In this document: in pieces, positions 8,794 to 18,701 of the stretch
Numbering within the stretch: the first letter of the stretch is position 1
Layout of the letters: each line of letters starts with the position of its first letter
Origin: Kluyvera sichuanensis
Lineage (GTDB): Bacteria > Pseudomonadota > Gammaproteobacteria > Enterobacterales > Enterobacteriaceae
Reading direction: 5' to 3'
DNA: 42,863 nt
Assembly (NCBI RefSeq): GCF_014218705.1
Contig: NZ_JABBJF010000037.1
Span: 1 to 42,863 of the forward strand
The notes under the pieces: generated by a model
The model's database searches: none
What the model was told of the DNA's origin: nothing
The model's input: the letters and a program-made list of their open reading frames with translations, nothing else
Position numbers and translations under genes: made by a program

Positions 8794-8811
8794 TATCTCA
8801 CGCTATCGCGA

Positions 8812-10329
8812 TTATTTCACCGGACGCATGGCCGGGAACAGAATCACGTCGCGGATGGTGTGGCTGTTGGTGAACAGCATGACCATACGGTCGATACCGA
8901 TACCCAGACCCGCGGTCGGTGGCAGGCCGTGTTCCAGCGCGGTGACGTAGTCTTCGTCGTAGAACATCGCTTCGTCATCACCCGCTTCTTTGGCGTTAAC
9001 CTGATCCTGGAAGCGCTGCGCCTGATCTTCTGCGTCGTTCAGCTCGCTGAAACCGTTACCGATTTCGCGGCCGCCGATGAAGAATTCAAAGCGGTCAGTG
9101 ATTTCCGGATTCACGTCATTACGACGCGCCAGCGGAGAAACTTCCGCCGGATATTCGGTGATGAAGGTTGGCTGAATCAGGTGCGCTTCCGCCACTTCTT
9201 CGAAGATCTCGGTCACGATACGGCCCAGACCCCAGCTTTTCTCAACGTGAACGCCGATGCTTTCCGCAATGGCTTTCGCAGAGTCGAAGTTATCGAGATC
9301 GGCCATGTCAGTTTCCGGGCGATATTTCTTGATAGCTTCGCGCATGGTCAGTTTTTCGAACGGCTTGCCGAAATCGAAAGTCTGGTCGCCGTAAGGCACT
9401 TCGGTGTGGCCCAGAATCTCCTGCGCCAGCGTGCGGAACAGGGATTCGGTCAGTTCGATCAGATCTTTGTAGTCCGCGTACGCCATATAGAGTTCCATCA
9501 TGGTGAACTCTGGGTTGTGGCGAACGGAGATACCTTCGTTACGGAAGTTACGGTTGATTTCGAACACGCGTTCGAAGCCACCAACCACCAGACGCTTCAG
9601 GTACAGTTCCGGCGCGATACGCAGGTACATGTCCATATCCAGCGCATTATGATGGGTGATGAACGGACGGGCAGACGCGCCGCCAGGGATCACCTGCATC
9701 ATTGGGGTTTCCACTTCCATAAAGTTGCGGCCAACCATGAACTGACGAATACCCGCCAGGATCTGGGAACGCACTTTGAAGGTGTTACGGGAAGTATCGT
9801 TGGAGATCAGATCCAGATAACGCTGACGATAGCGCGCTTCCTGATCCTGCAGGCCGTGGAATTTGTCCGGCAGCGGGCGCAGTGCTTTGGTCAGCAGGCG
9901 CAGCTCGGTGCAATGGATAGACAGTTCACCGGTTTTGGTTTTGAACAGTTTACCCTTCGCGCCCAGGATGTCGCCGAGGTCCCATTTCTTGAACTGCTCG
10001 TTGTAAACGCCTTCCGGCAGATCGTCACGCGCCACGTACAGCTGAATACGGCCGCCAACGTCCTGTAAAGTCACGAAGGAAGCTTTACCCATAATACGGC
10101 GAGTCATCATACGACCGGCAACGGAAACTTCGATATTCAGCGCTTCCAGCTCTTCGCTGTCCTTGCTATCGAATTCAGCGTGCAGTTGATCAGAGGTTCG
10201 GTCACGACGGAAATCGTTCGGGAACGGGATGCCCTGCTCACGCAGTGCAGCCAGCTTCTCGCGGCGTGCCTTCATTTCGTTATTAAGATCGACTACCTCG
10301 TCAGCGCCTTGTGCGTTTTGTTCAGACAT
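8812..10329 (-). CDS. lysS: lysyl-tRNA synthetase, class II
   Basis: Charges tRNA-Lys with lysine in the cytoplasm. The 505 residues equal the E. coli enzyme in length. An N-terminal OB-fold anticodon-binding domain (about 60-150, including [18 protein letters not shown]) is followed by the class II catalytic core: motif 1 near [10 protein letters not shown], motif 2 [18 protein letters not shown], and motif 3 [13 protein letters not shown] near the C-terminus. The start ATG lies 9 nt after the prfB stop, the usual prfB-lysS operon spacing. In E. coli idi lies downstream; here the RTX gene converges on lysS instead, separated by a shared terminator. Of the two E. coli paralogues, the prfB linkage makes this lysS rather than lysU. 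Confidence 0.98.
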   Translation of the reverse strand: MSEQNAQGADEVVDLNNEMKARREKLAALREQGIPFPNDFRRDRTSDQLHAEFDSKDSEELEALNIEVSVAGRMMTRRIMGKASFVTLQDVGGRIQLYVARDDLPEGVYNEQFKKWDLGDILGAKGKLFKTKTGELSIHCTELRLLTKALRPLPDKFHGLQDQEARYRQRYLDLISNDTSRNTFKVRSQILAGIRQFMVGRNFMEVETPMMQVIPGGASARPFITHHNALDMDMYLRIAPELYLKRLVVGGFERVFEINRNFRNEGISVRHNPEFTMMELYMAYADYKDLIELTESLFRTLAQEILGHTEVPYGDQTFDFGKPFEKLTMREAIKKYRPETDMADLDNFDSAKAIAESIGVHVEKSWGLGRIVTEIFEEVAEAHLIQPTFITEYPAEVSPLARRNDVNPEITDRFEFFIGGREIGNGFSELNDAEDQAQRFQDQVNAKEAGDDEAMFYDEDYVTALEHGLPPTAGLGIGIDRMVMLFTNSHTIRDVILFPAMRPVK

Positions 10330-10338
10330 GTTGGTTCC

Positions 10339-11437
10339 TCATAACCCTGCTTTCAGACTTGCTTCGATAAATTGATCCAGACTTCCGTCCAGTACCGCCT
10401 GCGTATTGCGGGTTTCAACCCCGGTGCGCAGGTCTTTAATACGGGAATCGTCCAGGACATATGAACGAATCTGGCTACCCCAGCCGATGTCGGACTTGGT
10501 GTCTTCCATCGCCTGTTTTTCTGCATTCTTTTTCTGCATTTCCAGTTCATAAAGCTTCGCTTTCATCTGCTTCATGGCCTGGTCTTTGTTCTTGTGCTGC
10601 GAACGGTCGTTCTGGCACTGCGTCACGATCCCGGTTGGGATGTGGGTGATACGCACCGCGGATTCCGTACGGTTAACGTGCTGACCGCCCGCGCCGGATG
10701 CGCGATACACGTCGATACGCAGATCCGCCGGGTTGATTTCGATATCGATATCGTCGTCAACTTCCGGGTAAACAAACGCGGAGCTAAAGGAGGTGTGGCG
10801 ACGGCCGCCGGAGTCAAACGGGCTCTTACGGACCAGACGGTGAACGCCGGTTTCCGTACGCAGCCAGCCGTACGCGTAGTCGCCGGAGATTTTAATGGTC
10901 ACGGATTTAATCCCGGCCACGTCCCCTTCGGACTCTTCAATAATTTCGGTTTTAAAGCCACGCGCTTCTGCCCAACGCAGATACATACGCTCGAGCATGC
11001 TTGCCCAGTCCTGCGCTTCAGTACCGCCAGAACCTGCCTGGATATCGAGATAGCAATCGGCGCTGTCATACTCACCGGAGAACATACGACGGAATTCCAG
11101 CTGTGCCAGCTTCTCTTCCAGGGTATTGAGTTCTGCAACGGCTTCGTTGAAGGTCTCTTCGTCTTCGGCTTCTACAGCCAGTTCCAGCAGGCCGGATACA
11201 TCTTCCAGACCCTGAGACATTTGATCGAGGGTGTCGACAATCGCTTCAAGTGAGGAACGCTCTTTGCCCAGCGCCTGCGCGCGTTCGGGTTCGTTCCAGA
11301 CATCCGGCTGTTCCAGCTCGGCGTTTACTTCTTCCAGACGCTCTTTCTTAGCATCATAGTCAAAGATACCCCCTAAGAACGTCGGAGCGCTCCGTGAGGT
11401 CCTGAATGCGATTATTTACCGGGTTTATTTCAAACAT
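10339..11437 (-). CDS. prfB: peptide chain release factor 2 (programmed +1 frameshift)
   Basis: Releases nascent peptide at UGA and UAA. The gene is read as 11437-11363 joined to 11361-10339, giving 365 residues. The first 25 codons, from ATG at 11437, end in AGG GGG TAT CTT and then an in-frame TGA (11362-11360) followed by C. This is the canonical autoregulatory site: an internal Shine-Dalgarno-like AGGGGG, the slippery CUU and UGA-C. When RF2 is scarce, ribosomes shift +1 and read GAC as Asp26. The UGA-recognition SPF tripeptide falls at 205-207 and the catalytic GGQ at 250-252. Residue 246 is Ala, the fully active form found in most enterobacteria, not the Thr of E. coli K-12. Cotranscribed with lysS. 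Confidence 0.98.
11359..11376 (-). promoter_or_regulatory. prfB: prfB programmed +1 frameshift site
   Basis: On the minus strand the sequence reads AGGGGG TAT CTT TGA C. The Shine-Dalgarno-like hexamer ends three bases before the CUU slippery codon, and UGA-C is a weak termination context. RF2 therefore controls its own synthesis. Confidence 0.97.
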
Positions 11438-11476
11438 GGTCTATTTTCTTTTAATGGACGAGAAAAATGCGGTTAT

Positions 11477-11507
11477 AAGAGCGGAATCTTAGCGGATTCC
11501 CGCTCTT
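11477..11507. terminator. hairpin between recJ and prfB
   Basis: AAGAGCGG-AATC pairs with GATTCCCGCTCTT (one bulge) around a short loop in the 89-nt gap between recJ and prfB. The T-run downstream on the minus strand is not immediate, so it may only reduce read-through from recJ into prfB. Confidence 0.5.
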
Positions 11508-11526
11508 AATTACAGTATAAGCGATG

Positions 11527-13260
11527 CTAAATCGGCCAGAGATGATCGATGATAAGCTGCAGAGTTCGGTTACCGCGATATTCATTGATATCCAGACGGT
11601 AGGCCAGCGTCACTTCACGCACGCCGTTATCCGGCCAGACGGCGGTATCAACGTTAAACGCGATGCCGTCCAGCAGCGGGCCGCCGCCGACCGGTTCAAC
11701 CATCACCTTAAGGTGACGCTCGCCAACCAGGCGCTGTTGCAGCAGGCGAAAACGCCCGTCAAACAGCGGTTCCGGGAACATCTGCCCCCACGGCCCGGCT
11801 TCACGCAGCATCTGCGCCATCTCCAGCGTCATCTCCTGCGGGCTCAGTTCACCATCGGAGAGAATCTCACCCTGCAACAGCGCCGGATCCAGCCATTCGG
11901 TGACCAGTTCGCCAAAGCAGCGCTGGAACTCTTCGAAGCGTTCTTCTTCGAGAGAAAGTCCCGCCGCCATCGCGTGGCCGCCGAACTTGAGCATCAACCC
12001 AGGGTGCAGCGTATCCAGACGCTCCAGCGCATCGCGCATATGCAGCCCCTGAATGGATCGTCCCGAGCCTTTAAGCTGACCGTTACCCGCCGGGGCAAAA
12101 GCGATCACCGGCCGATGGAAACGCTCTTTGATACGCGACGCCAGAATGCCAACCACGCCCTGGTGCCACTCGGGGTGATACATCGCCAGCCCGCCCGGCA
12201 GTTCGGCGCGGCTGCGCTCAAGCTGCTCGCACAGGGTTAGCGCTTCTGCCTGCATCCCCTGCTCTATCTCTTTACGCGTCTGGTTCAACGCATCCAGCTC
12301 GTTTGCCAGCACGCGGGCTTCGCCGAGGTTATCGCACAGCAGCAACGCCACGCCGACCGACATATCGTCCAGACGACCGGCCGCGTTCAGGCGTGGACCG
12401 AGCGCAAAGCCAAGATCGCTTGCCACCAGCTTCGCCGCCTCGCGGTTGGCAATCTCCAGCAGCGCTTTAATCCCCGGGCGACAATAACCGGCACGAATGC
12501 GGCTCAGCCCTTGCCAGGTCAGGATGCGGTTATTGGCATCCAGCGGCACCACGTCGGCAACCGTCCCCAGCGCGACGAGATCGAGAAACTCGACGATCTT
12601 CGGCACGGGGATCCCACGCTTTTCGAACCAGCCTTTCTCTTTCAGGTGGTTACACAGCACCAGCATCAGATAAAAAGCCACGCCTACGCCCGCCAGGGAT
12701 TTTGACGGGAACGGGCAGTCGACGAGATTCGGGTTAACCATCGCATCCGCCTTGGGCAGCGTTTCGCCCGGCAGGTGATGATCCGTCACCAGCACGCTGA
12801 TCCCAAGGTCATGCGCATGATCGACCCCGGCATGGGACGAGATCCCGTTGTCCACCGTCATGATCATCTGCGCGCCGCGGGCGTGGGCCTGCTCGACCAC
12901 TTCCGGGCTTAACCCGTAGCCGTCCTCAAAACGGTTCGGCACCAGGTATTCGACGTTGTGGCAGCCCATCGCCCGCAGGGCGAGCACGCTCAGTGCAGTA
13001 CTGGTCGCGCCATCGGCATCGAAGTCGCCCACCACCATGATGCGCAGCTCTTTTTCAAACGCGTCATGCAGCATCTCGACGGCTTTTTCCACGCCCGTCA
13101 GCGAGCGCCAGTGCAGCATGCCTTTCAGGCCACGCTCCAGGTCGTCCGGGGTTTTCACCCCGCGGCTGGCGTAAAGGCGACGCAGCAGCGGCGACAGTTC
13201 GCCCGGCAACACGATTGAATCATCCACCTCACGGCGGCGAAGTTGAGTCTGTGGTTTCAC
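11527..13260 (-). CDS. recJ: single-stranded-DNA-specific exonuclease RecJ
   Basis: 5'-3' exonuclease on single-stranded DNA that works in RecFOR recombination, base excision and mismatch repair. The protein has 577 residues, as in E. coli, and uses a GTG start at 13260, also as in E. coli. DHH-family metal-binding motifs are visible in order: VVGDFDADGATSTA, MTVDNGISS, LVTDHHLPGE, LNAAGRLDD; the DHHA1-type GGHAMAAGLSL follows, and a C-terminal OB-like domain completes the protein. It sits 5 nt after the dsbC stop in the cluster xerD-dsbC-recJ. Confidence 0.97.
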   Translation of the reverse strand: MKPQTQLRRREVDDSIVLPGELSPLLRRLYASRGVKTPDDLERGLKGMLHWRSLTGVEKAVEMLHDAFEKELRIMVVGDFDADGATSTALSVLALRAMGCHNVEYLVPNRFEDGYGLSPEVVEQAHARGAQMIMTVDNGISSHAGVDHAHDLGISVLVTDHHLPGETLPKADAMVNPNLVDCPFPSKSLAGVGVAFYLMLVLCNHLKEKGWFEKRGIPVPKIVEFLDLVALGTVADVVPLDANNRILTWQGLSRIRAGYCRPGIKALLEIANREAAKLVASDLGFALGPRLNAAGRLDDMSVGVALLLCDNLGEARVLANELDALNQTRKEIEQGMQAEALTLCEQLERSRAELPGGLAMYHPEWHQGVVGILASRIKERFHRPVIAFAPAGNGQLKGSGRSIQGLHMRDALERLDTLHPGLMLKFGGHAMAAGLSLEEERFEEFQRCFGELVTEWLDPALLQGEILSDGELSPQEMTLEMAQMLREAGPWGQMFPEPLFDGRFRLLQQRLVGERHLKVMVEPVGGGPLLDGIAFNVDTAVWPDNGVREVTLAYRLDINEYRGNRTLQLIIDHLWPI

Positions 13261-13265
13261 GCGAA

Positions 13266-13979
13266 TTATTTACCGCTGGTCTGTTTCTGGTGTTCGTCGA
13301 GGAAGGCTTTCATCTCTTTCGGCCCCTGATAGCCCGGAACCACGTAGCCGTTGTTGAGCACGATAGCCGGAGTGCCGGTCACGCCGAACTGCACGCCGAG
13401 CGCGTAGTGGTTGGCAATGTCGATATCGCAGGTGGCGGCCTGAACGCCTTTGCCGTTCATCGCATCGTCAAACGCTTTGTTGCGGTCTTTGGCACACCAG
13501 ATGGATTTCATATCCTGCTCAGCCTGGCTCTGGATCCCCTGACGCGGGAAGGCCAGATAGCGCACGGTGATCCCCAACGCGTTGTAGTCTTTCATCTCTT
13601 CATGCAGCTTGTGGCAGTAGCCACAGGTGATGTCGGTAAAGACGGTAATCACGTGCTTTTCCTGCGGCGCTTTGTAGACAATCATCTCTTTTTCCAGCGC
13701 GTTCAGGTGGGTCATTAGCAACGCATTGGTGACGTTCACCGGCTGCGCGCCGCTGACGTCATACATTGGCCCCTGAATAATGTGCTTGCCGTCATCGGTG
13801 ACGTACAGCACGCCGCTGTTGGTCAGGACGGTTTTCATCCCGGCGACCGGCGCCGGCTGAATATCGGTGCTCTGCACGCCCAGTTTCGCCAGCGACTGCT
13901 TGATAGCGGCATCGTCAGCGTGCGCCAGGCCGGAAAATGCCGCCGCCAGCAGGGTGAACATCATTAAACCTTGTTTCAT
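13266..13979 (-). CDS. dsbC: periplasmic thiol:disulfide isomerase DsbC
   Basis: Isomerises wrong disulfides in periplasmic proteins; kept reduced by DsbD. The chosen start, MKQGLMMF at 13979, has an AAGGA box and gives 237 residues, close to the 236 of E. coli. The frame is open further upstream to 14114 but that extension overlaps xerD and lacks a signal peptide. The signal peptide is residues 1-20 with cleavage after LAHA. An N-terminal dimerisation domain (about 21-80) precedes the thioredoxin-fold domain with active site CGYC in DITCGYCHKL. A cis-proline loop, GVTGTPAIV, and the second structural cysteine pair (WCAK, ATCD) are present. Confidence 0.97.
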   Translation of the reverse strand: MKQGLMMFTLLAAAFSGLAHADDAAIKQSLAKLGVQSTDIQPAPVAGMKTVLTNSGVLYVTDDGKHIIQGPMYDVSGAQPVNVTNALLMTHLNALEKEMIVYKAPQEKHVITVFTDITCGYCHKLHEEMKDYNALGITVRYLAFPRQGIQSQAEQDMKSIWCAKDRNKAFDDAMNGKGVQAATCDIDIANHYALGVQFGVTGTPAIVLNNGYVVPGYQGPKEMKAFLDEHQKQTSGK

Positions 13980-14001
13980 AAACTGTCCTTTTAAATCAGC
14001 A

Positions 14002-14898
14002 TCATGCTCGTGGATGGTGCTGTTGATGAAGTTGTCGCAGCCGCTCTGTCGCGACGTGCGTATAAATTTGTGTGGTCGACAAATCGCTATGCCCCAACAG
14101 CATTTGTACGACACGCAGATCCGCGCCGTGGTTCAGCAAATGCGTCGCAAAAGCGTGGCGCAACACGTGCGGTGACAGTTTTTCGCTGTCGATACCCGCC
14201 AACTGGGCATAGTGCTTAATGCGGTGCCAGAAGGTCTGGCGAGTCATCTGCTGGGCACGCTGACTCGGGAACAGGACGTCAATCGCCACGCCGTTAAGCA
14301 TCCAGGGGCGGCCATGCTCCAGCCAGTTCTCAACCCAGTAAACGGCCTCTTCGCCGAGCGGCACCAGCCGCTCTTTATTGCCTTTACCGATCACCCGAAC
14401 CACGCCCTGACGCAGGCTGATATCACTCATCGTCAGCCCCACCAGTTCGGAAACGCGCAGGCCGGTAGCATACAGCACTTCAAGCATAGCCTTATCGCGA
14501 AGCTCCAGCGGCTGATCGACCAGCGGTGCTTGCAGCAAACGCTCTACCTGCGCTTCGCTGAGATCTTTCGGTAGCCGCTGGGGGAGTTTCGGTGATGCCA
14601 ACTGGGCGCTGGGATCGTCCGGACGGAATTTTTCACGATACAGATGCTGGAAGAAGCGTCGCATGGCGCTCAGCAGTCGGGCGGTGCTGGTTGCTTTATA
14701 GCCCCCCTGCTGACGTTCGGCGAGCAAATTTTGCAGGTCGTCGCTTTGCGCTGTTTCCAGCGAGAGCTCGCGGTGCGCCAGCCACTCTACCACCATGGTC
14801 AAGTCACGGCGGTAGGCGCTAAGGGTATTTTCAGCCAGATTGCGCTCCAGCCACAGCGCATCGAGAAACTGTTCGATTCGAGCAAGATCCTTATCCAC
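14002..14898 (-). CDS. xerD: site-specific tyrosine recombinase XerD
   Basis: With XerC resolves chromosome dimers at dif under FtsK control. The 298 residues equal the E. coli length. An N-terminal SAM-like core-binding domain (about 1-105) precedes the catalytic domain. The catalytic residues are in conserved settings: Arg in ATGLRVSELVGL, Lys in GKGNKERLVPL, His and Arg in SPHVLRHAFATH, His in LLGHSDLS and the Tyr nucleophile in TTQIYTHV. It is the first gene of the leftward xerD-dsbC-recJ run and is divergent from fldB across about 100 nt that must carry both promoters. As a housekeeping recombinase it does not indicate an integrated element here. Confidence 0.98.
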   Translation of the reverse strand: MDKDLARIEQFLDALWLERNLAENTLSAYRRDLTMVVEWLAHRELSLETAQSDDLQNLLAERQQGGYKATSTARLLSAMRRFFQHLYREKFRPDDPSAQLASPKLPQRLPKDLSEAQVERLLQAPLVDQPLELRDKAMLEVLYATGLRVSELVGLTMSDISLRQGVVRVIGKGNKERLVPLGEEAVYWVENWLEHGRPWMLNGVAIDVLFPSQRAQQMTRQTFWHRIKHYAQLAGIDSEKLSPHVLRHAFATHLLNHGADLRVVQMLLGHSDLSTTQIYTHVATERLRQLHQQHHPRA

Positions 14899-15000
14899 CT
14901 CGGCCCCTCTGCGTGTTAAATCAGCACCATTATGCCTGAATTAGCCCCCTTTCTGGTACACTGGGCGCATCATCATCGCAAGAATCGAGAGCAGTACGTC

Positions 15001-15522
15001 ATGAATATCGGCCTTTTTTACGGTTCCAGCACCTGCTACACCGAGATGGCAGCGGAAAAAATTCGCGACATCATCGGTCCGGAACTGGTCACATTACATA
15101 ACCTGAAAGATGATTCCCCCGCCCTGATGGAGCAATATGAGGTGCTCATTCTCGGCATTCCAACCTGGGATTTCGGTGAAATTCAGGAAGATTGGGAAGC
15201 GGTCTGGGAACAGCTCGACACGCTAGACCTGGAAGGTAAAATCATCGCGCTGTACGGCATGGGAGACCAGCTCGGCTACGGCGAGTGGTTCCTCGATGCG
15301 CTGGGTATGCTGCACGATAAGCTGGCGAGCAAAGGGGTGAAATTTGTCGGCTACTGGCCAACTGAAGGCTATGAGTTCACCAGCCCGAAACCGGTGATTG
15401 CTGACGGGCAGCTATTCGTCGGTCTCGCGCTGGATGAAACCAACCAGTACGATCTTAGCGATGAACGCATTCAGAGCTGGTGCGAACAGATTCTCGGCGA
15501 GATGGCCGAGCAGTTCTCTTAG
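15001..15522 (+). CDS. fldB: flavodoxin 2
   Basis: Small FMN electron carrier of the cytoplasm. The start at 15001 ([12 protein letters not shown]) gives 173 residues, as in E. coli FldB; the frame extends to 14932, but those residues have no counterpart in flavodoxins. The FMN phosphate loop is [14 protein letters not shown], and the isoalloxazine loops are [12 protein letters not shown] and the [12 protein letters not shown] segment. It converges with ygfX, the two stop codons overlapping by 4 nt. In E. coli fldB is a SoxRS-regulated gene; no SoxS site was identified here. Confidence 0.96.
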   Translation: MNIGLFYGSSTCYTEMAAEKIRDIIGPELVTLHNLKDDSPALMEQYEVLILGIPTWDFGEIQEDWEAVWEQLDTLDLEGKIIALYGMGDQLGYGEWFLDALGMLHDKLASKGVKFVGYWPTEGYEFTSPKPVIADGQLFVGLALDETNQYDLSDERIQSWCEQILGEMAEQFS

Positions 15523-15935
15523 TGCTTCGTGGGCGCGGGCTGCTGCAGAAGAATTCTCCGCAGGTCGCGCCACTCTTCAGGATTCATGCTGTCAGCCGCC
15601 AGCCACAGATGCTGACGACGGCCACCATTCAGGCGACGAATCCGTAGCATCATCCCCGAATTCAGCATCCACGGCGTACCAAGCAGTTCGTAATCCTGAT
15701 TGCGCCAGCGCAGCCTTGCGTCCATCAACAGCTTAATCTCCCCCTGATGCGAGTGAATGCGTCGTTGGCTACGTACGCAGTCAAACACCACCAGCGACAG
15801 CAAAAGCAGCCAGAGCGGCGTGTAACTCAACGGCCACGGCATCAGCAGCACGAAAGCCGCCACCAGACCGTGGAGCAATAAAGAGAGCCACTGTGAGCGC
15901 CAGGAGACGCGTAAATCAGATTGCCACAGGACCAC
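15519..15935 (-). CDS. cptA: inner membrane protein YgfX (CptA)
   Basis: Partner of SdhE; reported in E. coli both as an inner-membrane protein helping flavinylation and as the toxin-like CptA that affects MreB and FtsZ. A GTG start at 15935 (then [11 protein letters not shown]) matches the E. coli N-terminus and gives 138 residues; the frame is open to 15977 but that extension lies wholly in sdhE. Two hydrophobic segments, about residues 14-34 and 36-52, form a membrane hairpin, followed by a cytoplasmic C-terminal domain with the conserved [10 protein letters not shown]. The start lies inside the end of sdhE (20-nt overlap), indicating translational coupling. Confidence 0.93.
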   Translation of the reverse strand: MVLWQSDLRVSWRSQWLSLLLHGLVAAFVLLMPWPLSYTPLWLLLLSLVVFDCVRSQRRIHSHQGEIKLLMDARLRWRNQDYELLGTPWMLNSGMMLRIRRLNGGRRQHLWLAADSMNPEEWRDLRRILLQQPAPTKH

Positions 15936-16182
15936 GTTCCCGATTCCGTGTTTGAATGAGTTGTACCATGCGCTCAAGGTTAGCGTCGTCAGGCTTGCCG
16001 TGGTTCATCAGCCAGTTGAAGAGGTCAGGATCGTCGCATTCAAGAAGACGAATGAAGACCGCTTTGTCTTCATCGCTGAGCGTGTCGTACTCGTGCTCAA
16101 AGAACGGCATGATGGAGATATCGAGTTCGCGCATACCGCGGCGGCATGCCCAGTGGATACGGGCTTTATTATTGATGTCCAT
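15916..16182 (-). CDS. sdhE: FAD assembly factor SdhE
   Basis: Promotes covalent attachment of FAD to SdhA of succinate dehydrogenase and to FrdA of fumarate reductase. It has 88 residues, typical for the family. The hallmark RGMRELD (RGxxE, essential for flavinylation in E. coli and Serratia) is at residues 15-21, and the five-helix small acidic fold is evident. First gene of the sdhE-cptA pair; divergent from ygfZ across 247 nt, an arrangement conserved in enterobacteria. Confidence 0.97.
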   Translation of the reverse strand: MDINNKARIHWACRRGMRELDISIMPFFEHEYDTLSDEDKAVFIRLLECDDPDLFNWLMNHGKPDDANLERMVQLIQTRNRERGPVAI

Positions 16183-16429
16183 AATTTCCTTCCAGCATTA
16201 CGTTGTGACTAGTTTAACGTGTTTTTTGCCGTTACCTTACTGGAATATCACGTTTCACGCGTCATATTCCGAAAAAAGCCCTGAAATATGAAAGGGATTA
16301 TTTTTCTTTCGAGCCGCTTCGCAGAACGCGCAGAGGGCACAAAACGCCCTGCAAAAGCGCTTGCAATGGCAGGCATCTCTTTTACCATGAGTGAATAAGT
16401 GCGTTCGCAACTCTATTCAGGACATCAAT

Positions 16430-17413
16430 ATGGCTTTTACTCCGTTTCCTCCACGTCAGCCAGGCGTCTCTGCCCGCTTACCGCTGACGCTGATGACGCT
16501 CGATGATTGGGCGCTGGCGACCGTGACCGGTGCCGACAGTGAAAAATACCTGCAGGGTCAGGTAACGGCAGACGTGGCGCAATTGACTGAACATCAACAT
16601 CTGCTGGTCGCCCACTGTGATGCGAAAGGCAAAATGTGGAGCAACCTGCGCCTGTTCCATCGTCAGGATGGTTTTGCATTTATTGAGCGCCGCAGCGTCC
16701 GTGAAGCGCAGCTGACCCAACTGAAAAAATACGCCGTCTTCTCGAAGGTGGTGATTGCGCCAAACGATGACGCGGTGCTGCTGGGCGTGGCCGGTTTCCA
16801 GGCCCGCGCCGCGCTGGCTAACCTGTTCGCGGAACTACCAAACGCCGAGAAACCGTGCCTGCAGGAAGGTGAAACTTCCCTGCTGTGGTTTGCCCATCCG
16901 GAAGAACGTTTCCTGCTGGTGACCGATACCGCAACCGCTGAACGCATCACCGAAGCCCTGCGCGGCGAAGCCCAGCTTAACAACAGCCAGCAGTGGCTGG
17001 CGCTGGATATCGAAGCCGGTCTGCCGGTGATTGATGAAGCAAACAGCGCGCAGTTTATTCCGCAGGCAACCAACCTGCAGGCGCTGGGCGGCATCAGCTT
17101 CAAAAAAGGGTGCTATACCGGGCAGGAGATGGTCGCTCGCGCCAAGTTCCGCGGGGCCAACAAACGCGCGCTATGGACGCTGGCAGGCAAAGCCGCTCGC
17201 GTACCGGAAGCCGGTGAAGACCTTGAGCTCAAGATGGGTGACAACTGGCGACGTACCGGCACCGTGCTGGCCGCCGTACAGCTGGAAGATGGTCAGATAC
17301 TGGTGCAGGTCGTGATGAACAACGATATGGAAGCCGACAGCGTGTTCCGCGTGCGCGACGATGCCAATACGTTGAGCATTAAGCCGCTGCCGTATTCGTT
17401 AGACGAAGAGTAG
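16430..17413 (+). CDS. ygfZ: tRNA-modifying / Fe-S maintenance protein YgfZ
   Basis: Folate-binding protein related to GcvT that supports Fe-S enzymes such as MiaB. The start at 16430 ([11 protein letters not shown]) follows AGGA at 16419-16422 and gives 327 residues, matching the E. coli protein; an upstream GTG at 16391 is not conserved. The signature K-G-C-Y-x-G-Q-E ([18 protein letters not shown]) carries the conserved cysteine needed for function. GcvT-like folate-binding folds occupy most of the length, with the C-terminal barrel at about 240-327. It stands alone as a transcription unit, followed by a REP-like element. Confidence 0.97.
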   Translation: MAFTPFPPRQPGVSARLPLTLMTLDDWALATVTGADSEKYLQGQVTADVAQLTEHQHLLVAHCDAKGKMWSNLRLFHRQDGFAFIERRSVREAQLTQLKKYAVFSKVVIAPNDDAVLLGVAGFQARAALANLFAELPNAEKPCLQEGETSLLWFAHPEERFLLVTDTATAERITEALRGEAQLNNSQQWLALDIEAGLPVIDEANSAQFIPQATNLQALGGISFKKGCYTGQEMVARAKFRGANKRALWTLAGKAARVPEAGEDLELKMGDNWRRTGTVLAAVQLEDGQILVQVVMNNDMEADSVFRVRDDANTLSIKPLPYSLDEE

Positions 17414-17455
17414 TTGAGTTTCGTGCCTCCCCCGAGGTCGGCGTAAACGCCTCGC

Positions 17456-17510
17456 CCGGGCTACCGATCAACCGTAGCCCGGCCAAGCGCAGCGCCGCCG
17501 GGGTTGCACC
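17456..17510. repeat. REP-like palindromic element between ygfZ and yqfA
   Basis: CCGGGCTAC (17456-17464) pairs with GTAGCCCGG (17474-17482), followed by CAAGCGCAGCGCCGCCGGG. This is the usual layout of an enterobacterial REP/BIME unit, located between two convergent genes. It could also stabilise or end both transcripts. Confidence 0.75.
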
Positions 17511-17514
17511 GAAT

Positions 17515-18177
17515 CTATGCGTGTTGCCCCACGTACAGATAAATGGCCAGAAAATGACAGGCGCTACCGCCCAGCACAAACGCATGCCAGATAGCATGGT
17601 TGTAGGGAATGCGCTTACAGACGTAGAAAATCACCCCCAGCGAATAAACCACCCCGCCGACCGCCAGCAGCGTCACGCCGCCAATCGCCAGCTTCACCGC
17701 CAGTTGATAGACCACAATCAGCGACAGCCAACCCATCGTCAAATAGGTCACCAGCGACAGAACTTTAAAGCGGTGCGCAATGGTCAGCTTAAACAGGATC
17801 CCCAGCAGCGCCAGGCTCCAGATAACAATCATCAGCCCTTTCGCCAACGGCGAGTCCAGCCCTACCAGCAGGAATGGCGTATAGGTACCGGCAATCAGCA
17901 GATAGATAGCGCAGTGGTCGAATTTTTTCAGCCACACCTTGGCCCGCTGTGACGGAATGGCGTGATACAGCGTGGAGGCCAGAAACAGCAGGATCATGCT
18001 GCCGCCGTAGAGGCTGTAGCTGGTGATCGCTGTGGCGTTGGCATTAGCGTCAACGGCCTGAACCAGCAGTAAAACCAGCCCGACAATCCCCAGGACAAAG
18101 CCAACGCCGTGGCTGATGCTATTGGCAATTTCCTCTGCCAGAGAATATCCCTGCTTGATGAGTGGTTTCTTATCCAT
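17515..18177 (-). CDS. yqfA: hemolysin III family membrane protein
   Basis: Integral inner-membrane protein of the HlyIII/PAQR superfamily; E. coli YqfA (TrhA) has been linked to membrane energetics. It has 220 residues with about seven hydrophobic spans. Conserved family features are visible: SHGVGF in the first span, a S-T-L-Y-H segment ([11 protein letters not shown]), [16 protein letters not shown], and a C-terminal [16 protein letters not shown] with the His residues thought to bind metal. No evidence for real haemolytic activity. It converges with ygfZ and reads away from yqfB. Confidence 0.95.
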   Translation of the reverse strand: MDKKPLIKQGYSLAEEIANSISHGVGFVLGIVGLVLLLVQAVDANANATAITSYSLYGGSMILLFLASTLYHAIPSQRAKVWLKKFDHCAIYLLIAGTYTPFLLVGLDSPLAKGLMIVIWSLALLGILFKLTIAHRFKVLSLVTYLTMGWLSLIVVYQLAVKLAIGGVTLLAVGGVVYSLGVIFYVCKRIPYNHAIWHAFVLGGSACHFLAIYLYVGQHA

Positions 18178-18335
18178 TACGCGCTCCGGGCGAACGACAA
18201 ATTAAGCAAACACCCTAGCGTAACTGAGAATGGTTCCAGTGAACACATGTAAGCTAAAATAAAAAAATGAATTTTTATAAACTCAAAATAATCAGTGAGT
18301 TAACAAATTCATTCAGCTAACAGGTGTACACTTTT

Positions 18336-18650
18336 TCATTCAACACATTTAAATTCAATAACATAAAACAGGTTCTCGCCCGGATAGATATCCGCAATCA
18401 CCTTTTTCAGCTCCGGCAGACCCATGTTTTCCTGCTCCGCATGACGCTCGGTCAACGTATCCATCGTGACGGTAGAGGTTGCCACCACGCGGATGGTGCA
18501 GAAGTAGCCATCATCTTCATAGCGGCCCACGCGCAGCACGTCCCCAACCTTAAAGTGTGACTCTGCAGCATCGCGCAGGGTGATCGTTTTGCGTCCTGCG
18601 AGAATGTCGTCCTGAAAGCGTTGAAAAAAGGTAATGTCGTTTGGCTGCAT
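18336..18650 (-). CDS. yqfB: N4-acetylcytidine amidohydrolase (ASCH domain)
   Basis: Hydrolyses N4-acetylcytidine and related nucleosides. The 104-residue protein is a single ASCH domain, one residue longer than the usual 103. The residues reported as catalytic in E. coli YqfB, Lys21, Thr24 and Glu74, are all present at these exact positions (GRKTITLRD and AEQENMG). The gene is divergent from the RpiR-type regulator; only about 50 nt separate the two starts. Confidence 0.95.
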   Translation of the reverse strand: MQPNDITFFQRFQDDILAGRKTITLRDAAESHFKVGDVLRVGRYEDDGYFCTIRVVATSTVTMDTLTERHAEQENMGLPELKKVIADIYPGENLFYVIEFKCVE

Positions 18651-18701
18651 GTTATCATTCCTATCAGGTCATTATTTTTACGAGTATCCATCACCGTGAG
18701 C

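Noticed and set aside
8788-10068. A 426-codon open frame on the plus strand opposite lysS
   Set aside because: It is the antisense shadow of lysS, which matches the known enzyme over its full length. The plus-strand product has no recognisable features.
10339-11437. prfB as a pseudogene because of its in-frame TGA
   Set aside because: The TGA is the conserved programmed frameshift site, and all signal elements are present.
13980-14114. Longer DsbC with an N-terminal extension
   Set aside because: It would put residues in front of the signal peptide and overlap xerD; the AAGGA box fits the start at 13979.
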